Assembly: GCF_000340215.1 (NCBI RefSeq)
Contig: NW_006921533.1
Span: 1,782,549 to 1,846,548 of the forward strand
Reading direction: 5' to 3'
Length of the DNA stretch: 64,000 nucleotides
DNA from: Pseudocercospora fijiensis CIRAD86
Lineage: Eukaryota > Ascomycota > Dothideomycetes > Mycosphaerellales > Mycosphaerellaceae
The notes beneath the pieces were generated by a model. That model ran no database searches, was not told the DNA's origin, and saw only the letters and a program-made list of their open reading frames with translations. Below, one piece after another: positions 46,252 to 57,074 of the stretch (position 1 is the stretch's first letter; each line of letters starts with the position of its first letter). The translations under genes were made by a program, and so were the position numbers.

Positions 46252-49200
46252 TTACTTCGCCTGCATGACATCGACATATCGACCACCTTTCTTCTTCTTG
46301 ACTGTGCCGCCCGCTTTTCTTGCCGTGGGCTCGCCAAGCAAGTCGTCCAGACTGCTGGCATTGGACATGCTTGTAGGAGGTCGACTCGGCGGCTTGGATC
46401 CAGGTCCAGTTCCATTTAGGGCTGCGATCGCAGGGTTCAAAGGCATCGCACCAGAGTCAGACCCGCCCGCAGGAGTGCCAATTCGCGAGGGAGGACCTGA
46501 TGGAAGACTTTGACCTGGCTGAGGAGAACCGGAGATTGATGGGGGATGAGGAGGTGCGGCCCCAGCAAGGCCAACTCCAGACGTGACTCTGCTTGGTGGG
46601 CCGGAAGGAGGTCCCACTGCAGCGCTCGTGACTCTGCTTGCGCCTCCTTTTGGCGGAGGTGGTGTAGCAGCCGCTGCAGTCTGAGCAGACTGAGGATCTT
46701 TCTTATTCACCCACTTGCCCAGATCTTTGTCGAAGTAGAAAGAGTTTTCCTCGCCAAGCTTTGCTTTGATGGGTTTATTCGGGGCTGAATGTGGCATTGA
46801 CGTGTCTTTCTTGCCACCAAACCAGCCTCCGCCGCCCAGGCCAACACTTCCGAACCAACCTTTTTTACCTTCTTTTGGCGCACTATCGCGTGCTGCGTCT
46901 GCCTCGGCAGCTTTGCGGAAGGCTTCTTCGGCGATGCGGTCTGCATCCGACTTTGACATTGTGGATGACTGGTTTGCCGAAGTGTTGGTAGCTGGTGTAG
47001 ACGACTTGACAGCTGCAGCGCGCGCAATAAGATCGTCATCGTCGTCATCGTCCATCATTTTCCGTCTAGGCTTCTCCTCTGCTTCTTCAGCCTCGGGCTC
47101 TGGTTCGTAAGGCTGATAGCTGGGCGGCTCGTAGCCATAGCCCGACGAAGGCGGTTCATACCCGAGGCTCGGAGAAGGCTGGTTGCTCTCTGCGCTGCTT
47201 GGCGGCTGATATCCTCCGTCCTCAGGACCTTGTATCGTTTCTTCAGTATCAAAGGCCGGTACGGGAGAATCGAATCCTTGCACAGCAGGTGCTACAGACT
47301 GACGAGGTGCGATCGTCTGGTATGTGTTCGCTCTTGACTGCTCCGCAAGTGCAGGTCTCGGCTCATAGCTGGCGGATGAATACTGAGGGCTTCCTCTTCT
47401 TGAGTCGGACAAGTATGGCACTCCATAGTCAGAGACAGCTCTATTGGCCTCTGGCCTAGCCACGTCCAGACCCCCCGAAGAAGGCCGCGGTGATGGTGCA
47501 GGCGCATATCTCCTCTCGGACGAAGCGCGGTGTGGTTCACCCGCAGGCATTCCCATACTACCAGCAGCAAGAGGTGCATACTTGCTACCATTCACTGCTC
47601 CGGCTGAGGGAGCATACTTGCTTGGCGCTGAAGATGGTGCGAAAGGCTGCTGCGGGAAAGGTGTTGACATGGGAGGCTGCGCATATGGAGGTGCGGCACT
47701 GCCGCCCATCATCGCATTGTAAAGTCCCTCTCCCGAGCCGCGGCGACTGAGCTCCGAAGATTCGCCGTTGACCATTCCGAACACCTCACTGCCTGGACCA
47801 CCCCCAGAAGCATTGGAATCTTGATCGTCGTCACCAGAGACAAACTTTGTGAACCAGCTGGAGGTCTTTGAGGTCACCTTATTCATCGCGCCCTTGCTGA
47901 GCAGGCCTCTGCCGTCGGTTTGAGGAGTCTGCGACAGGAACGCCGAGAGATCTGCGACAGTCTGTGTGAAGGTTGGGTGATAATATGGCGATGGCTTGGT
48001 AGTCGATTGGTAGGCCGTCGTGATGTGGTCGCAGTAGTTCGATGCTTTAGACTTAAGGCCTGATGCTGCAAGCTGTTGCGCGTGCACGAGCTTCCAGCTC
48101 TGCAGATGCGCAATGTACTCTGGCCGCTGCATCGATAGCGAAGAAGCCCATTCGTAAATCTCGGTCAAGATCACAGCGTCCAAATCGTGGCCAAGCTCCG
48201 AGCCACTCGCACCAATCAGCACAAAGGTCGCTTCGGCGTCGTCGTTACCAGTATGTCTGGCCAGTTGTCTGGCGAACAAGAAACAACTATGCGCGGCCTC
48301 GGCCCGGTCATAGCCTGCAAGCAGTTTTCCGAGTGCGAGCAGAGAGTGCCCGTCTGTTGGCGTGCGATTTCCCGCGATCAAGCCAAGAGTCTCTTGCCAT
48401 TGATCAAGACCTTCCAGTGGATTTGAAGCAATGGCACTACCAGTCTTGGATACCATCTGCCGACCCTCTCTCGCACTTGGAGGCACAAGCTCGTCAACAC
48501 ATTCTTCTGCATTGCCTGCAAAGACCTGATACAGTGCGGCTAGGGATCGCGCATCGCTGCCAACGGTCTTGACTTGACTTCGCACGAATGACTGAATGAC
48601 CTGCTTCCATATTTCAGGGCCGAGAGTCGAGGCAATAAGCATTGCGTGACCCCACATTTTCTTTTCTTCTGCCAGCCAAACAGCACGCTCACGCTGTCCT
48701 TCGAGTAGAGCTTGTCGAAGCTGGAAGACTACCGCCTTATCCACAGAGTCTGCTTGGACAGCATCTCCACCTTGCATTGTTGCGATCGGGCTCTGCAACT
48801 GTGCAACCTGGCTCATTTGGCTAAGATTAGGAAGCAGAACGGCACGGAGCTCATCCTCAATTTTCTTGTCGCCTTCAAGCTTTCCGTCATGATCGACAAA
48901 GACTTTCATGATCCTCCAAAGCGTGAGCTTCTCCTCTGCTCGCTTTTTGAGATCTGGCGCTGTTTCGAAATCCATTCTCACGTGCTGTGCTCGTTGCTCA
49001 AGAACTTCAATCTTTGTCGTCATCCAAGCGGCGACATCCTTCTTCTTCTTGGCTTTGAGCGACAGCGGTCCAGGAAACTTTGCGTTGATATCGTCTATGG
49101 GCATGAAAGTCGTTGCCTGCTCCACGTTAATGGATCCGGGCGTGCATTTGATGCTTGGAAGGCCGTGGCCGGCAGTGTAGAATGGTGTCTGCTTTGGGAA

Positions 49201-52200
49201 GCTACTGATGACTGCACCTGAATCTCCCCAGTGAAAGATCGGTTGGCCTTTCCATCGCTGCAAAGGATCCTGTGCACGTTGATCACTTGGCGGCACAACA
49301 TTCAGGTCTCGTGAGAATTGACGTCGATGAGGCAGGAACGAAGTACGATGAGGGCCGGTTCCTGATGATAGCATTGAGCTCTGGATGCCTGCAATACTCA
49401 CTTGCTCGGGAGGCCCTTGAGCAGCATACTTCGAGACCTTCATGACGGCTGCAGAAGATGATTGTGTCTGTGGTCGTTGCGGAGAGGATATGATGGTCGC
49501 GCTTGGTCCTCGCTGATCAATTGGAGAGTAGCTTAAGCTGGTTGCTCGCTCAGGAGACATGATAGCTGGCGAAGCACGGCCCCCACTGGCCTTTGGAGGC
49601 GACGATGGCAGTGAAGGTGCGCTGCGGACAAACTCGTTGACCTGTGCAGCTTGTGGCTTTTCATGGTATGCTAGCGGGCTGCTCGTCCTCGGCGCAAATG
49701 CGTGGGACTGCGGATGCTGGATCCCAGGATATGCAGTAGGAGTCACTGTCGAAGGTGCAGGGCCATACTTTTTCGCGGCCGCTTGCGCAGCTGGCGCAGG
49801 AGAATATCGCGATGCTGCTGGTGGAGCTTGACCGCTGGGCGGCGCCGGAGAGAAGCGATTCTGAGCCTGCGACGGAGTCGGAAGGCTATTCGGTGAGTAT
49901 CGCTGGTTCACATGTGGCGCAGAAGGCGTTTGGATAGGTGTCGGTGCAGTGGGCTGATCTGGTAACAGCGGGAGCCTTTCGGGCTGAGACAAGCCGGGAT
50001 AGGGCTGTTGTGCAGGTGTCGGGGGAGCTTGAGGTCTCTGAAGTGGTTGTACTGGCGGTGCCGGGCCACGAAGAGCCTGCTGCTGCTGCTGCGGCAATCC
50101 TGTCTGTGGTTGAGGCGTGTAAGCGCCAGATGGACGAGCTCGCGGCTTGGCAGTCATTGGAAGGTCTTCGAAGAAGCCACTTGCGTTGCTCGTCCTTGGG
50201 GTCGACTTTTGCGCGACTGCACCTCCCATCGCTGTGTTAGGCACAACCCCTGAGCTCGAAGGCGGAGTCAAGCTGACGGGCTGCGAACCTGCAGTAGGTG
50301 GTCGAGCAAGAAGTGGATGCTCATTTTGCGAGGACACGCTACTGCTTCTCGGCGGTGGCGTGGGCGCTGCTTGCGAAGTCGAGGGTGCTTGCCGCGGTCT
50401 CTGCCGGGGTTGTTTCAGAACATCCATAGGAAGGTCGTATGGTGATTGGTAGCCACCTTTGGCTTTGTCCACGAAGCTCTGTGCTGATTGAGCACTGGGT
50501 CGCTGCGGTGGCTGCTGTATCGGCGCGCCTTGGTTGTATACATCGTACAATCCGGTTGTCGGCGTGCCTGCAGACCTGCCATGGCTTTGGCTCAGCTGTA
50601 GGGGGGCTGCAGCATATGAATTCGCCTGTGGTGCCCTTGGCACAGATTGCTGAGCTGTCTGAGGAACATACGAACCCGCTCTTGTTTGCAGATCTTTTGA
50701 TACCTGTTGCACATTCTGCAAAGGCGGCGCAGGCACAGACTCCGAGAGCAACTCATCCTCCAGAAAACCATCGTCGTCGTCTCCAAAGAACGATGAGGGG
50801 TCAAGAGCAACTTCATCTAGCAAATCATCGTCGCCCAAAGCCGCAGCGAATGCAGCAGCCATGTCATCGTCAACTTGATCGGCCAGAGCGGTCACTGGTG
50901 CGGCCGTTGTAGGTGCTTCCTCGGCGGTAGCTACCGGGATTGTGGACGATAGACTAGACTCCTCAATTGATGTATTTGATGTTCCCACGAGCTCTCCGAA
51001 CATATCGTCAGATCCCAATCCACCCCATGTGTCTTTCCGCCGATGTCCCTTTACGTGTTGGCTCTCAGCAGTCGCAGTCACATCTTGCCCCCCGAGGAAA
51101 TCAAAAGCGTCTTCGTTTGCGGTGGATCCCCAGGCATCATATGATGGCTTGCTGACCGCGTCAACTGGAGGGAAAGGATGGACCGAGGCCGTCTGAACCG
51201 GCGTCGAATGCTCATCGTCAAGCAGGTCTCCGAACGTCTTATCATCGCCAGCAGCTGGCCATCCGTCATCGACGCTTGTTTTGATCTCTTGCACCTCCTC
51301 TCTCGCTTCTTTTTTGGGGAGCTCTGTAAAGTTGGTCGTGAAACTGCGCTCGGTTTGTCCAATCTGTGGTCTAGACTTTGCTATTGGTTGTCCTGGAGCA
51401 GCAGCCCCATCGAAATCATCCAAAACCGAGTCTTCCCCAATGACTTCCATTGTCGCGTCCTGTCTCGTATCTTGAACGGTAGGCGGAGCTTCCGGATCAT
51501 CAAGTAGAGGCGCACTAGGAGCTTCGTCCACAGCTTCCTCCATCGCCGTGACCTCACCCTGGTGCTCGTACTCCAACGCAGCCTCCTGTAGTCGTTGTTG
51601 AGACTTGGCGATCTCGGTCTCGAAATTCAAATCGGTGGCAACAGGCGTCTGCATCCCAGGAGTACCAATCCACATGTGGTCATGAGGCGAGTCAGGCATA
51701 TCTGTTTCCAGCTGCAATTCTTGCGCCGGCACAGACTCTCCCTGGCGGAATATGGGAGTCTCGGCCTCAATCTGATCAATCGCTGTAAGAGGCTCATCGT
51801 CGCTGTCTAAAACAGGTCCCTGAGTACTAGCGCGTCTGCTCATCAGGCTTTCTGCGTCGCTTTCCGTGTTGGGTAATTGTGACATCTGCTCAGGCGCGAC
51901 CACTTGAGATGTCTGGCGCATGTTGGTCAGCACGCTGATGCTTTGTTTTCGGCTGGGCGATTCAGCCCTGTTGCCGTCATCCTCCTGCACATGCTCCATC
52001 GACTCTGCTTGCGGCTGCGAGCTCGGCTTCTCGGTCGTGGGTTGCGGGAAGGTATCGTGAAGTTCGAGCTCGGAGGCTGTGCGTGTGCGTATCGTCCTTG
52101 CGTGGCGCACATTAGAGTCGGGTCGCTGGGCTGGGTGCCATGCGCCTTCGCCAGGCACGACGGCGGCTGGGTCTGAGTTGGAAGCTGAAGACAATGCTGG

Positions 52201-52254
52201 CGCGGGTGCTGACGTCCAGGCACTCCCGAAGTCTGGGTATGCATCGTCGCTCAT
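46252..52254 (-). CDS. sec16: COPII coat assembly protein Sec16
   Basis: One uninterrupted frame; from the ATG at 52254 (MSDDAYPDFGSAW) it gives 2,000 residues. An earlier in-frame ATG at 52359 adds 35 unconserved residues. Sec16 is the peripheral scaffold of ER exit sites and organises COPII vesicle budding by binding Sec23/24 and Sec13. A long acidic, disordered N-terminal half (many Glu/Asp, Gln/Pro runs) precedes the central conserved domain at about 1,015-1,440. That domain begins near IFHWGDSGAVISSFPKQTP and includes the ELEIWKQ-like ACE1 helices and LWRIMKVFVDHDGKLEG. A Pro/Ser/Tyr-rich region follows. The C-terminal Sec23-binding segment contains KKGWFGSVGLGGGGWFGGKK and GEENSFYFDKDLGKWVNKK. 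The length agrees with filamentous fungal Sec16. It is divergent from the Neo1-like flippase. The long anti-parallel frames in this gene are shadows. Confidence 0.92.
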   Translation of the reverse strand: MSDDAYPDFGSAWTSAPAPALSSASNSDPAAVVPGEGAWHPAQRPDSNVRHARTIRTRTASELELHDTFPQPTTEKPSSQPQAESMEHVQEDDGNRAESPSRKQSISVLTNMRQTSQVVAPEQMSQLPNTESDAESLMSRRASTQGPVLDSDDEPLTAIDQIEAETPIFRQGESVPAQELQLETDMPDSPHDHMWIGTPGMQTPVATDLNFETEIAKSQQRLQEAALEYEHQGEVTAMEEAVDEAPSAPLLDDPEAPPTVQDTRQDATMEVIGEDSVLDDFDGAAAPGQPIAKSRPQIGQTERSFTTNFTELPKKEAREEVQEIKTSVDDGWPAAGDDKTFGDLLDDEHSTPVQTASVHPFPPVDAVSKPSYDAWGSTANEDAFDFLGGQDVTATAESQHVKGHRRKDTWGGLGSDDMFGELVGTSNTSIEESSLSSTIPVATAEEAPTTAAPVTALADQVDDDMAAAFAAALGDDDLLDEVALDPSSFFGDDDDGFLEDELLSESVPAPPLQNVQQVSKDLQTRAGSYVPQTAQQSVPRAPQANSYAAAPLQLSQSHGRSAGTPTTGLYDVYNQGAPIQQPPQRPSAQSAQSFVDKAKGGYQSPYDLPMDVLKQPRQRPRQAPSTSQAAPTPPPRSSSVSSQNEHPLLARPPTAGSQPVSLTPPSSSGVVPNTAMGGAVAQKSTPRTSNASGFFEDLPMTAKPRARPSGAYTPQPQTGLPQQQQQALRGPAPPVQPLQRPQAPPTPAQQPYPGLSQPERLPLLPDQPTAPTPIQTPSAPHVNQRYSPNSLPTPSQAQNRFSPAPPSGQAPPAASRYSPAPAAQAAAKKYGPAPSTVTPTAYPGIQHPQSHAFAPRTSSPLAYHEKPQAAQVNEFVRSAPSLPSSPPKASGGRASPAIMSPERATSLSYSPIDQRGPSATIISSPQRPQTQSSSAAVMKVSKYAAQGPPEQVSIAGIQSSMLSSGTGPHRTSFLPHRRQFSRDLNVVPPSDQRAQDPLQRWKGQPIFHWGDSGAVISSFPKQTPFYTAGHGLPSIKCTPGSINVEQATTFMPIDDINAKFPGPLSLKAKKKKDVAAWMTTKIEVLEQRAQHVRMDFETAPDLKKRAEEKLTLWRIMKVFVDHDGKLEGDKKIEDELRAVLLPNLSQMSQVAQLQSPIATMQGGDAVQADSVDKAVVFQLRQALLEGQRERAVWLAEEKKMWGHAMLIASTLGPEIWKQVIQSFVRSQVKTVGSDARSLAALYQVFAGNAEECVDELVPPSAREGRQMVSKTGSAIASNPLEGLDQWQETLGLIAGNRTPTDGHSLLALGKLLAGYDRAEAAHSCFLFARQLARHTGNDDAEATFVLIGASGSELGHDLDAVILTEIYEWASSLSMQRPEYIAHLQSWKLVHAQQLAASGLKSKASNYCDHITTAYQSTTKPSPYYHPTFTQTVADLSAFLSQTPQTDGRGLLSKGAMNKVTSKTSSWFTKFVSGDDDQDSNASGGGPGSEVFGMVNGESSELSRRGSGEGLYNAMMGGSAAPPYAQPPMSTPFPQQPFAPSSAPSKYAPSAGAVNGSKYAPLAAGSMGMPAGEPHRASSERRYAPAPSPRPSSGGLDVARPEANRAVSDYGVPYLSDSRRGSPQYSSASYEPRPALAEQSRANTYQTIAPRQSVAPAVQGFDSPVPAFDTEETIQGPEDGGYQPPSSAESNQPSPSLGYEPPSSGYGYEPPSYQPYEPEPEAEEAEEKPRRKMMDDDDDDDLIARAAAVKSSTPATNTSANQSSTMSKSDADRIAEEAFRKAAEADAARDSAPKEGKKGWFGSVGLGGGGWFGGKKDTSMPHSAPNKPIKAKLGEENSFYFDKDLGKWVNKKDPQSAQTAAAATPPPPKGGASRVTSAAVGPPSGPPSRVTSGVGLAGAAPPHPPSISGSPQPGQSLPSGPPSRIGTPAGGSDSGAMPLNPAIAALNGTGPGSKPPSRPPTSMSNASSLDDLLGEPTARKAGGTVKKKKGGRYVDVMQAK

Positions 52255-52888
52255 CGTGACAGCCTCCGCCCCGGCCGCGGGGTTATTGTTCGAGAGCGTG
52301 TAAGGTGCGGAATCTGCGCATTGCCTCGTCAGTACGGTATTGGATATCTGGCAATGCAAGCTGTTGTTCTGGTGGTGTTTCTGGCCCGGGCAGGGAAGCC
52401 ACGTTGCGCCGAAGGTATCTTTGGAATCCCTGTTCTGTTGTCGGATGCGGCATGTGCATGCACACAGATAGCACCGACTTACCTATAATACAGATGTGTG
52501 TCTATGAAGAAGGACAGGCCATGTCCAATGCGTGTCGTGTCGCCAGGTGCTTACGAGCATCAAAGACGAACAACACGAGTGCCAGGAGGCGTGATTTGTG
52601 GGAGGCAAAGGGTGGCCATAAGGGAACTACGCGCGATCTGCAGCCGTAGCTTGTGGCGCATGTGCCGCCGGAGTCCGCATTAAAGAATACCTTAATTGCA
52701 TGTGAGCGTGAGCGTGGTGGACACACTGTGCATGCGACGTTGCTGGGACTAGGAGACTTGGGCAGCAGACAAAGGCGAATCTTTACCCATACCTCGCGAC
52801 ACCATCCCACGAATTCTCACCCCCGATACTCAGCAGCGTGTACAACACTACCATACCTTCCTCCGACCCCTAAGCAATGACATGAGGC
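52255..52888. promoter_or_regulatory. Divergent promoter region of sec16 and the Neo1-like gene
   Basis: 634 bp separate the two start codons, so both promoters must lie here or overlap the leaders. The stretch from 52,440 to 52,480 has alternating GCATGTGCATGCACAC sequence. The leader before the Neo1-like start is pyrimidine-rich. No clear TATA box was found. An in-frame upstream ATG of SEC16 (52359) lies within it. Confidence 0.45.
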
Positions 52889-55800
52889 ATGACCAGTCCG
52901 AATGGATACCACAAACCCCTCGACCAGGACGATCCCTTTGACGACGATGGCGACTCGGAGGAGGATCTCGTGCTTCATGGGCTAGATCCGCAGACCACGA
53001 CAACTGCGCCAGCGAGAACAACACCATCCACGCAGCCGGGTTCTGCTCGCATCAGTTATGACTTTGGCGCCCGCATACCACTGCGTAACTTGCGCTTTGG
53101 TGGGAGACGGCGGCCAGTGAATAGCGATCAGTATGAGTTGCACGAAGAATCTGGTCAGCGCATCAGTGCAGCCAGCTCGGGCCAAAGTCAGAATGATGAT
53201 GCGCCTTTACTGCAGGAGACACACGAAGGAAGTCTAAGGAGCACCTCACAGCAGGCTTCGTATGGCTTTGGAGAGCATTCGCGGTCGAAAAAGGGCTTGC
53301 TGTCCTTCTTGCCATTGGTGAATCGATCCACTTCTATACACCTCCCATCTTCAGCAGACGCCGACGAGCCGGAGGACGAGCATGACCCAGCGGCGACCAG
53401 ATCGATAGCAGTCGGGCAAAAGCAGGCCTCGCGATTCCCTTTCAATGCTATATCGAATGCGAAATACACACCATGGAGCTTTCTACCGAGAACCCTCTTC
53501 AACGAGTTCAAATTCTTCTTCAATATGTACTTCTTGCTGGTGGCATTGTCGCAGATCATACCCGCACTGCGCATAGGATATCTGAGCACATATGTTGCAC
53601 CATTGGCATTTGTGTTGAGCATTACTCTCGGCAAGGAAGCTTACGACGATATCAACAGAAGAAAGAGGGATAACGAAGCCAACAGCGAAGCATATAAAGT
53701 ATTACGATTTGATGACTTTGGGGCGGACGAGCTGAATGGAAGCACCGCAAGCAAAAAAAGAAAGATTAAGAGCATAGCGGAAAAGAAAAAAGGGAAGCGC
53801 AGGCGTGTCCCAATGGACGACGATGCAAGATTGCAGCAGACCGAGGATGAGGAATATAGAACTGAAGGGCTTGGGAGGCCTTCGACTAGCGTTACAGAGA
53901 TGATGAAGCCGTCAAGAGACCTCAAAGTTGGAGATGTGCTGGTCCTTGGAAAAGACCAGAGAGTGCCAGCCGACGTGGTGATCTTGAAGAGCTTCAGCAC
54001 TGAAGTCGTTGCCCAAGAAGCAATGACCGAGCAAAGGAGATCTGATCCGACGCTACTAGATCTTGGGAAAGGAGCAGCTTCCTCTGACGCTCAAGAAAGG
54101 GCCCGGGCATCATCAGGCCAAGGTCTTGAAAACGAGACCACAACTTCAGACCCTAGTGGTGGGGGCGAAGCGTTTATTCGCACCGATCAGCTTGACGGAG
54201 AAACCGATTGGAAGTTGCGCCTTGCGACGCCAGTTGCCCAAAACCTCAGTCCCAGCGAATATGTGCGACTATGCGTGACAGCTGGAAAGCCTGACAAGAG
54301 AGTCAATGACTTCGTCGGAACGATCGAGCTGGAAGCCAAAGAGCGACGAGAGCGAGATCCTCTCATCACCAATGGGCGAGCTACAGGAGAAGAAAATTTA
54401 GGCCGACAATCAAGCCCACTTACGATTGATAACACCGCATGGGCAAACACAGTCATCGCCTCGTCGACCACGGTGCACGCTCTAGTGGTCTATACAGGCT
54501 CACAGACCCGAGCAGCCCTGTCCACATCTGCGTCGAGGTCGAAAACGGGACTGCTCGAGCTAGAGATCAACAGCCTGGTGAAGATTCTGTGTCTACTTAC
54601 AGCGGCACTGAGCATAATCCTCGTGGCCCTCGAAGGCTTCAAGAACGAGTGGTATATTGCTGCCATGCGATTCTTGATCCTTTTCAGTACCATTGTCCCA
54701 ATCTCACTCCGTGTCAACCTGGACTTGGGCAAAAGTGTCTACGCCTATTTCATTCACCGTGATACTGGAATACCAGGCACAATAGTTCGAACGAGCACGA
54801 TACCCGAAGATCTGGGCCGCATTGAGTACCTGCTCAGCGACAAAACCGGTACATTGACCAGGAATGAGATGGAACTTCGCAAAGTCCATGTCGGGACTGT
54901 GAGTTATGGTGGCGAAGCAATGGAAGAAGTCAGTGGCTATGTCAAGCAAGCTTTTGAGGTCGCAGATGATGCCGAAAGAGAAGCCTTGTTTACGCCGTCT
55001 GCAGGCATTGGCTCCTTGAGTGGCGCCACACGGACAAGACGCGAAATTGGTCTGCGTGTACGAGACCTCGTACTCGCTCTGGCTTTATGTCACAACGTAA
55101 CGCCAACGACTGAAGAGGACGAAAATGGCACACCCAAGATATCCTACCAGGCATCATCTCCGGATGAGATTGCTATCGTGCAGTGGACTGAACAAGTCGG
55201 GCTTCGGCTCTCGCACCGCGATCGAAAAAGCATATCCCTACAGTACACTGGCAGCGATCGAGTGGTGGTAAAAGTGGAGATCTTGAACGTATTTCCATTC
55301 ACGAGCGACAGCAAACGAATGGGCATCATCTGTCGCTTTCTCCGCAGCGGTGCTCAGAATGGGAATGAAGCAGGAGAAATTGTGTTCTTGCAGAAGGGTG
55401 CCGATACTGTCATGACATCCATCGTCGCCTCCAACGACTGGCTAGATGAAGAGACTGGTAACATGGCACGTGAGGGCTTGAGAACGCTCGTTGTAGGGCG
55501 CAAATCGATGTCAGCTCGGCAATATGCGGCATTCAATGCTGCCTATTCTGCTGCCTCTTTGTCGCTTGTCGGTCGTGATGCTGCCATGGCAGAGGTCGTG
55601 AAGCAGCACCTGGAGAACAATCTGGATCTTCTTGGTGTGACAGGCGTAGAAGACAAGCTTCAGCCGAAAGTAAAGCCAAGTCTCGAGCTTTTGCGCAATG
55701 CGGGAATCAAGATATGGATGCTTACTGGCGATAAAGTGGAAACAGCGCGGTGTGTCGCGGTCTCTTCTCGGCTCGTGTCTCGGCAGCAGACCATACACAC

Positions 55801-56893
55801 CATTGCAGGATTAAAGAACCGCAACCTTGCTCTCGATGCTTTGAGCCCTCTGCGAAGCCAGGCCAATGCAGCTCTGCTGATCGATGGACAGTCTCTTGCA
55901 TTGCTCTTGCAATACCATCGAGACGCTTTCATCACTACAGCTGTCAAGCTCCCTGCCGTCATTGCCTGTCGCTGCTCTCCGACCCAGAAAGCAGACGTTG
56001 CACACCTCATCCGCGCGTACACGAAGAAGCGTATAGCCTGCATCGGCGATGGAGGTAACGACGTCTCCATGATTCAAGCGGCGGACGTTGGCGTCGGTAT
56101 CGTAGGCAAGGAAGGGAAGCAGGCCTCCTTGGCTGCCGACTTCAGCATCACGCAATTTGCGCATCTCACGAAACTGCTTGTCTGGCATGGGCGCAACAGC
56201 TATAGGCGAAGTGCTAAACTGGCGCAGTTCGTCATGCATCGTGGGCTCATCATCTCCATCTGCCAGACTGTCTTCAGCATAGCTTCCAAATTTGAGCCAA
56301 TCGCTCTCTACCGAGACTGGCTGCTTGTTGGCTATGCGACCGTATACACCATGGCGCCAGTCTTCAGTCTGGTTCTTGACAAAGATGTTGACGAGGGGCT
56401 TGCGAATCTGTACCCAGAGCTCTACAAGGAGCTCACTTTGGGCAAAAGTCTATCGTATCGATCATTCTTCATCTGGGTGGCGATCTCGATCTACCAAGGC
56501 CTCATAATCCAGGGCGGCTCAGAACTTCTCATGCCCGGCTTCAACAAGAACGCACCTTTGGACGACCCTACCTATCAACCTTTATCTACTCCTGGTTTCA
56601 AGAAGATGGTGAGCGTCAGCTATACTGTACTCATTGTAAACGAGCTTGTCATGGTCGCCGCCGAAATCACGACTTGGCACCCGATTATGATCTTCAGCAT
56701 ATTGGGCACAGCGGCGGCGTACTTTGGATCCATTCCTGCACTGAAGGGATACTTTGAGCTGCATTTCATTGCGAGTCCTGGGTTTTGGTGGAGGTTTGCT
56801 GTCATTGCTGCAGCAAGCCTGGGTCCAGTGTATGGGGGTAAACTCATTAGAAGAACTGTCAAGCCGCCCTCTTACAGAAAGGTGAGAGGATAA
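52889..56893 (+). CDS. neo1: P4-type phospholipid-translocating ATPase, Neo1/ATP9 group
   Basis: One exon, 1,334 residues (yeast Neo1 is 1,151). The protein flips aminophospholipids to the cytosolic leaflet of Golgi and endosome membranes. Seen in order: an acidic disordered N-terminus; the first membrane hairpin at about 205-250 (FNEFKFFFNMYFLLVALSQ and following); the actuator motif DGET at 436-439; the membrane motif PISLRVNLDLGK from 604, the P4 signature with the Pro-Ile-Ser-Leu typical of Neo1/ATP9; the phosphorylated Asp651 in DKTGTLT; and the hinge GDGGNDV from 1053. The closing membrane segments run to about 1,320. A basic insertion at about 288-310 (KKRKIKS...KKKGKRRRV) in the actuator region is longer than in yeast and could be a targeting or regulatory loop. 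It is divergent from SEC16. Confidence 0.93.
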   Translation: MTSPNGYHKPLDQDDPFDDDGDSEEDLVLHGLDPQTTTTAPARTTPSTQPGSARISYDFGARIPLRNLRFGGRRRPVNSDQYELHEESGQRISAASSGQSQNDDAPLLQETHEGSLRSTSQQASYGFGEHSRSKKGLLSFLPLVNRSTSIHLPSSADADEPEDEHDPAATRSIAVGQKQASRFPFNAISNAKYTPWSFLPRTLFNEFKFFFNMYFLLVALSQIIPALRIGYLSTYVAPLAFVLSITLGKEAYDDINRRKRDNEANSEAYKVLRFDDFGADELNGSTASKKRKIKSIAEKKKGKRRRVPMDDDARLQQTEDEEYRTEGLGRPSTSVTEMMKPSRDLKVGDVLVLGKDQRVPADVVILKSFSTEVVAQEAMTEQRRSDPTLLDLGKGAASSDAQERARASSGQGLENETTTSDPSGGGEAFIRTDQLDGETDWKLRLATPVAQNLSPSEYVRLCVTAGKPDKRVNDFVGTIELEAKERRERDPLITNGRATGEENLGRQSSPLTIDNTAWANTVIASSTTVHALVVYTGSQTRAALSTSASRSKTGLLELEINSLVKILCLLTAALSIILVALEGFKNEWYIAAMRFLILFSTIVPISLRVNLDLGKSVYAYFIHRDTGIPGTIVRTSTIPEDLGRIEYLLSDKTGTLTRNEMELRKVHVGTVSYGGEAMEEVSGYVKQAFEVADDAEREALFTPSAGIGSLSGATRTRREIGLRVRDLVLALALCHNVTPTTEEDENGTPKISYQASSPDEIAIVQWTEQVGLRLSHRDRKSISLQYTGSDRVVVKVEILNVFPFTSDSKRMGIICRFLRSGAQNGNEAGEIVFLQKGADTVMTSIVASNDWLDEETGNMAREGLRTLVVGRKSMSARQYAAFNAAYSAASLSLVGRDAAMAEVVKQHLENNLDLLGVTGVEDKLQPKVKPSLELLRNAGIKIWMLTGDKVETARCVAVSSRLVSRQQTIHTIAGLKNRNLALDALSPLRSQANAALLIDGQSLALLLQYHRDAFITTAVKLPAVIACRCSPTQKADVAHLIRAYTKKRIACIGDGGNDVSMIQAADVGVGIVGKEGKQASLAADFSITQFAHLTKLLVWHGRNSYRRSAKLAQFVMHRGLIISICQTVFSIASKFEPIALYRDWLLVGYATVYTMAPVFSLVLDKDVDEGLANLYPELYKELTLGKSLSYRSFFIWVAISIYQGLIIQGGSELLMPGFNKNAPLDDPTYQPLSTPGFKKMVSVSYTVLIVNELVMVAAEITTWHPIMIFSILGTAAAYFGSIPALKGYFELHFIASPGFWWRFAVIAAASLGPVYGGKLIRRTVKPPSYRKVRG

Positions 56894-57074
56894 TCACAAC
56901 GATGTATGCAGTGTTTTTGAATAGCATAGCGAAGCATATTGAACATGTCAAGTGTCACGCCCGTCGGGGTTGGGTGTCGTCGCTCCTTCCTTCGGCGCGT
57001 GAAAGGCTGCCACGCGACGGGAGGGAGAGAGTTGCCTGACAGCTGGCTGAAACTCCCGTCACACCGAACACAGC

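Noticed and set aside
46546..52303. Many plus-strand open frames across SEC16
   Set aside because: They are shadows of the 2,000-codon minus-strand gene, which has the recognised domains.
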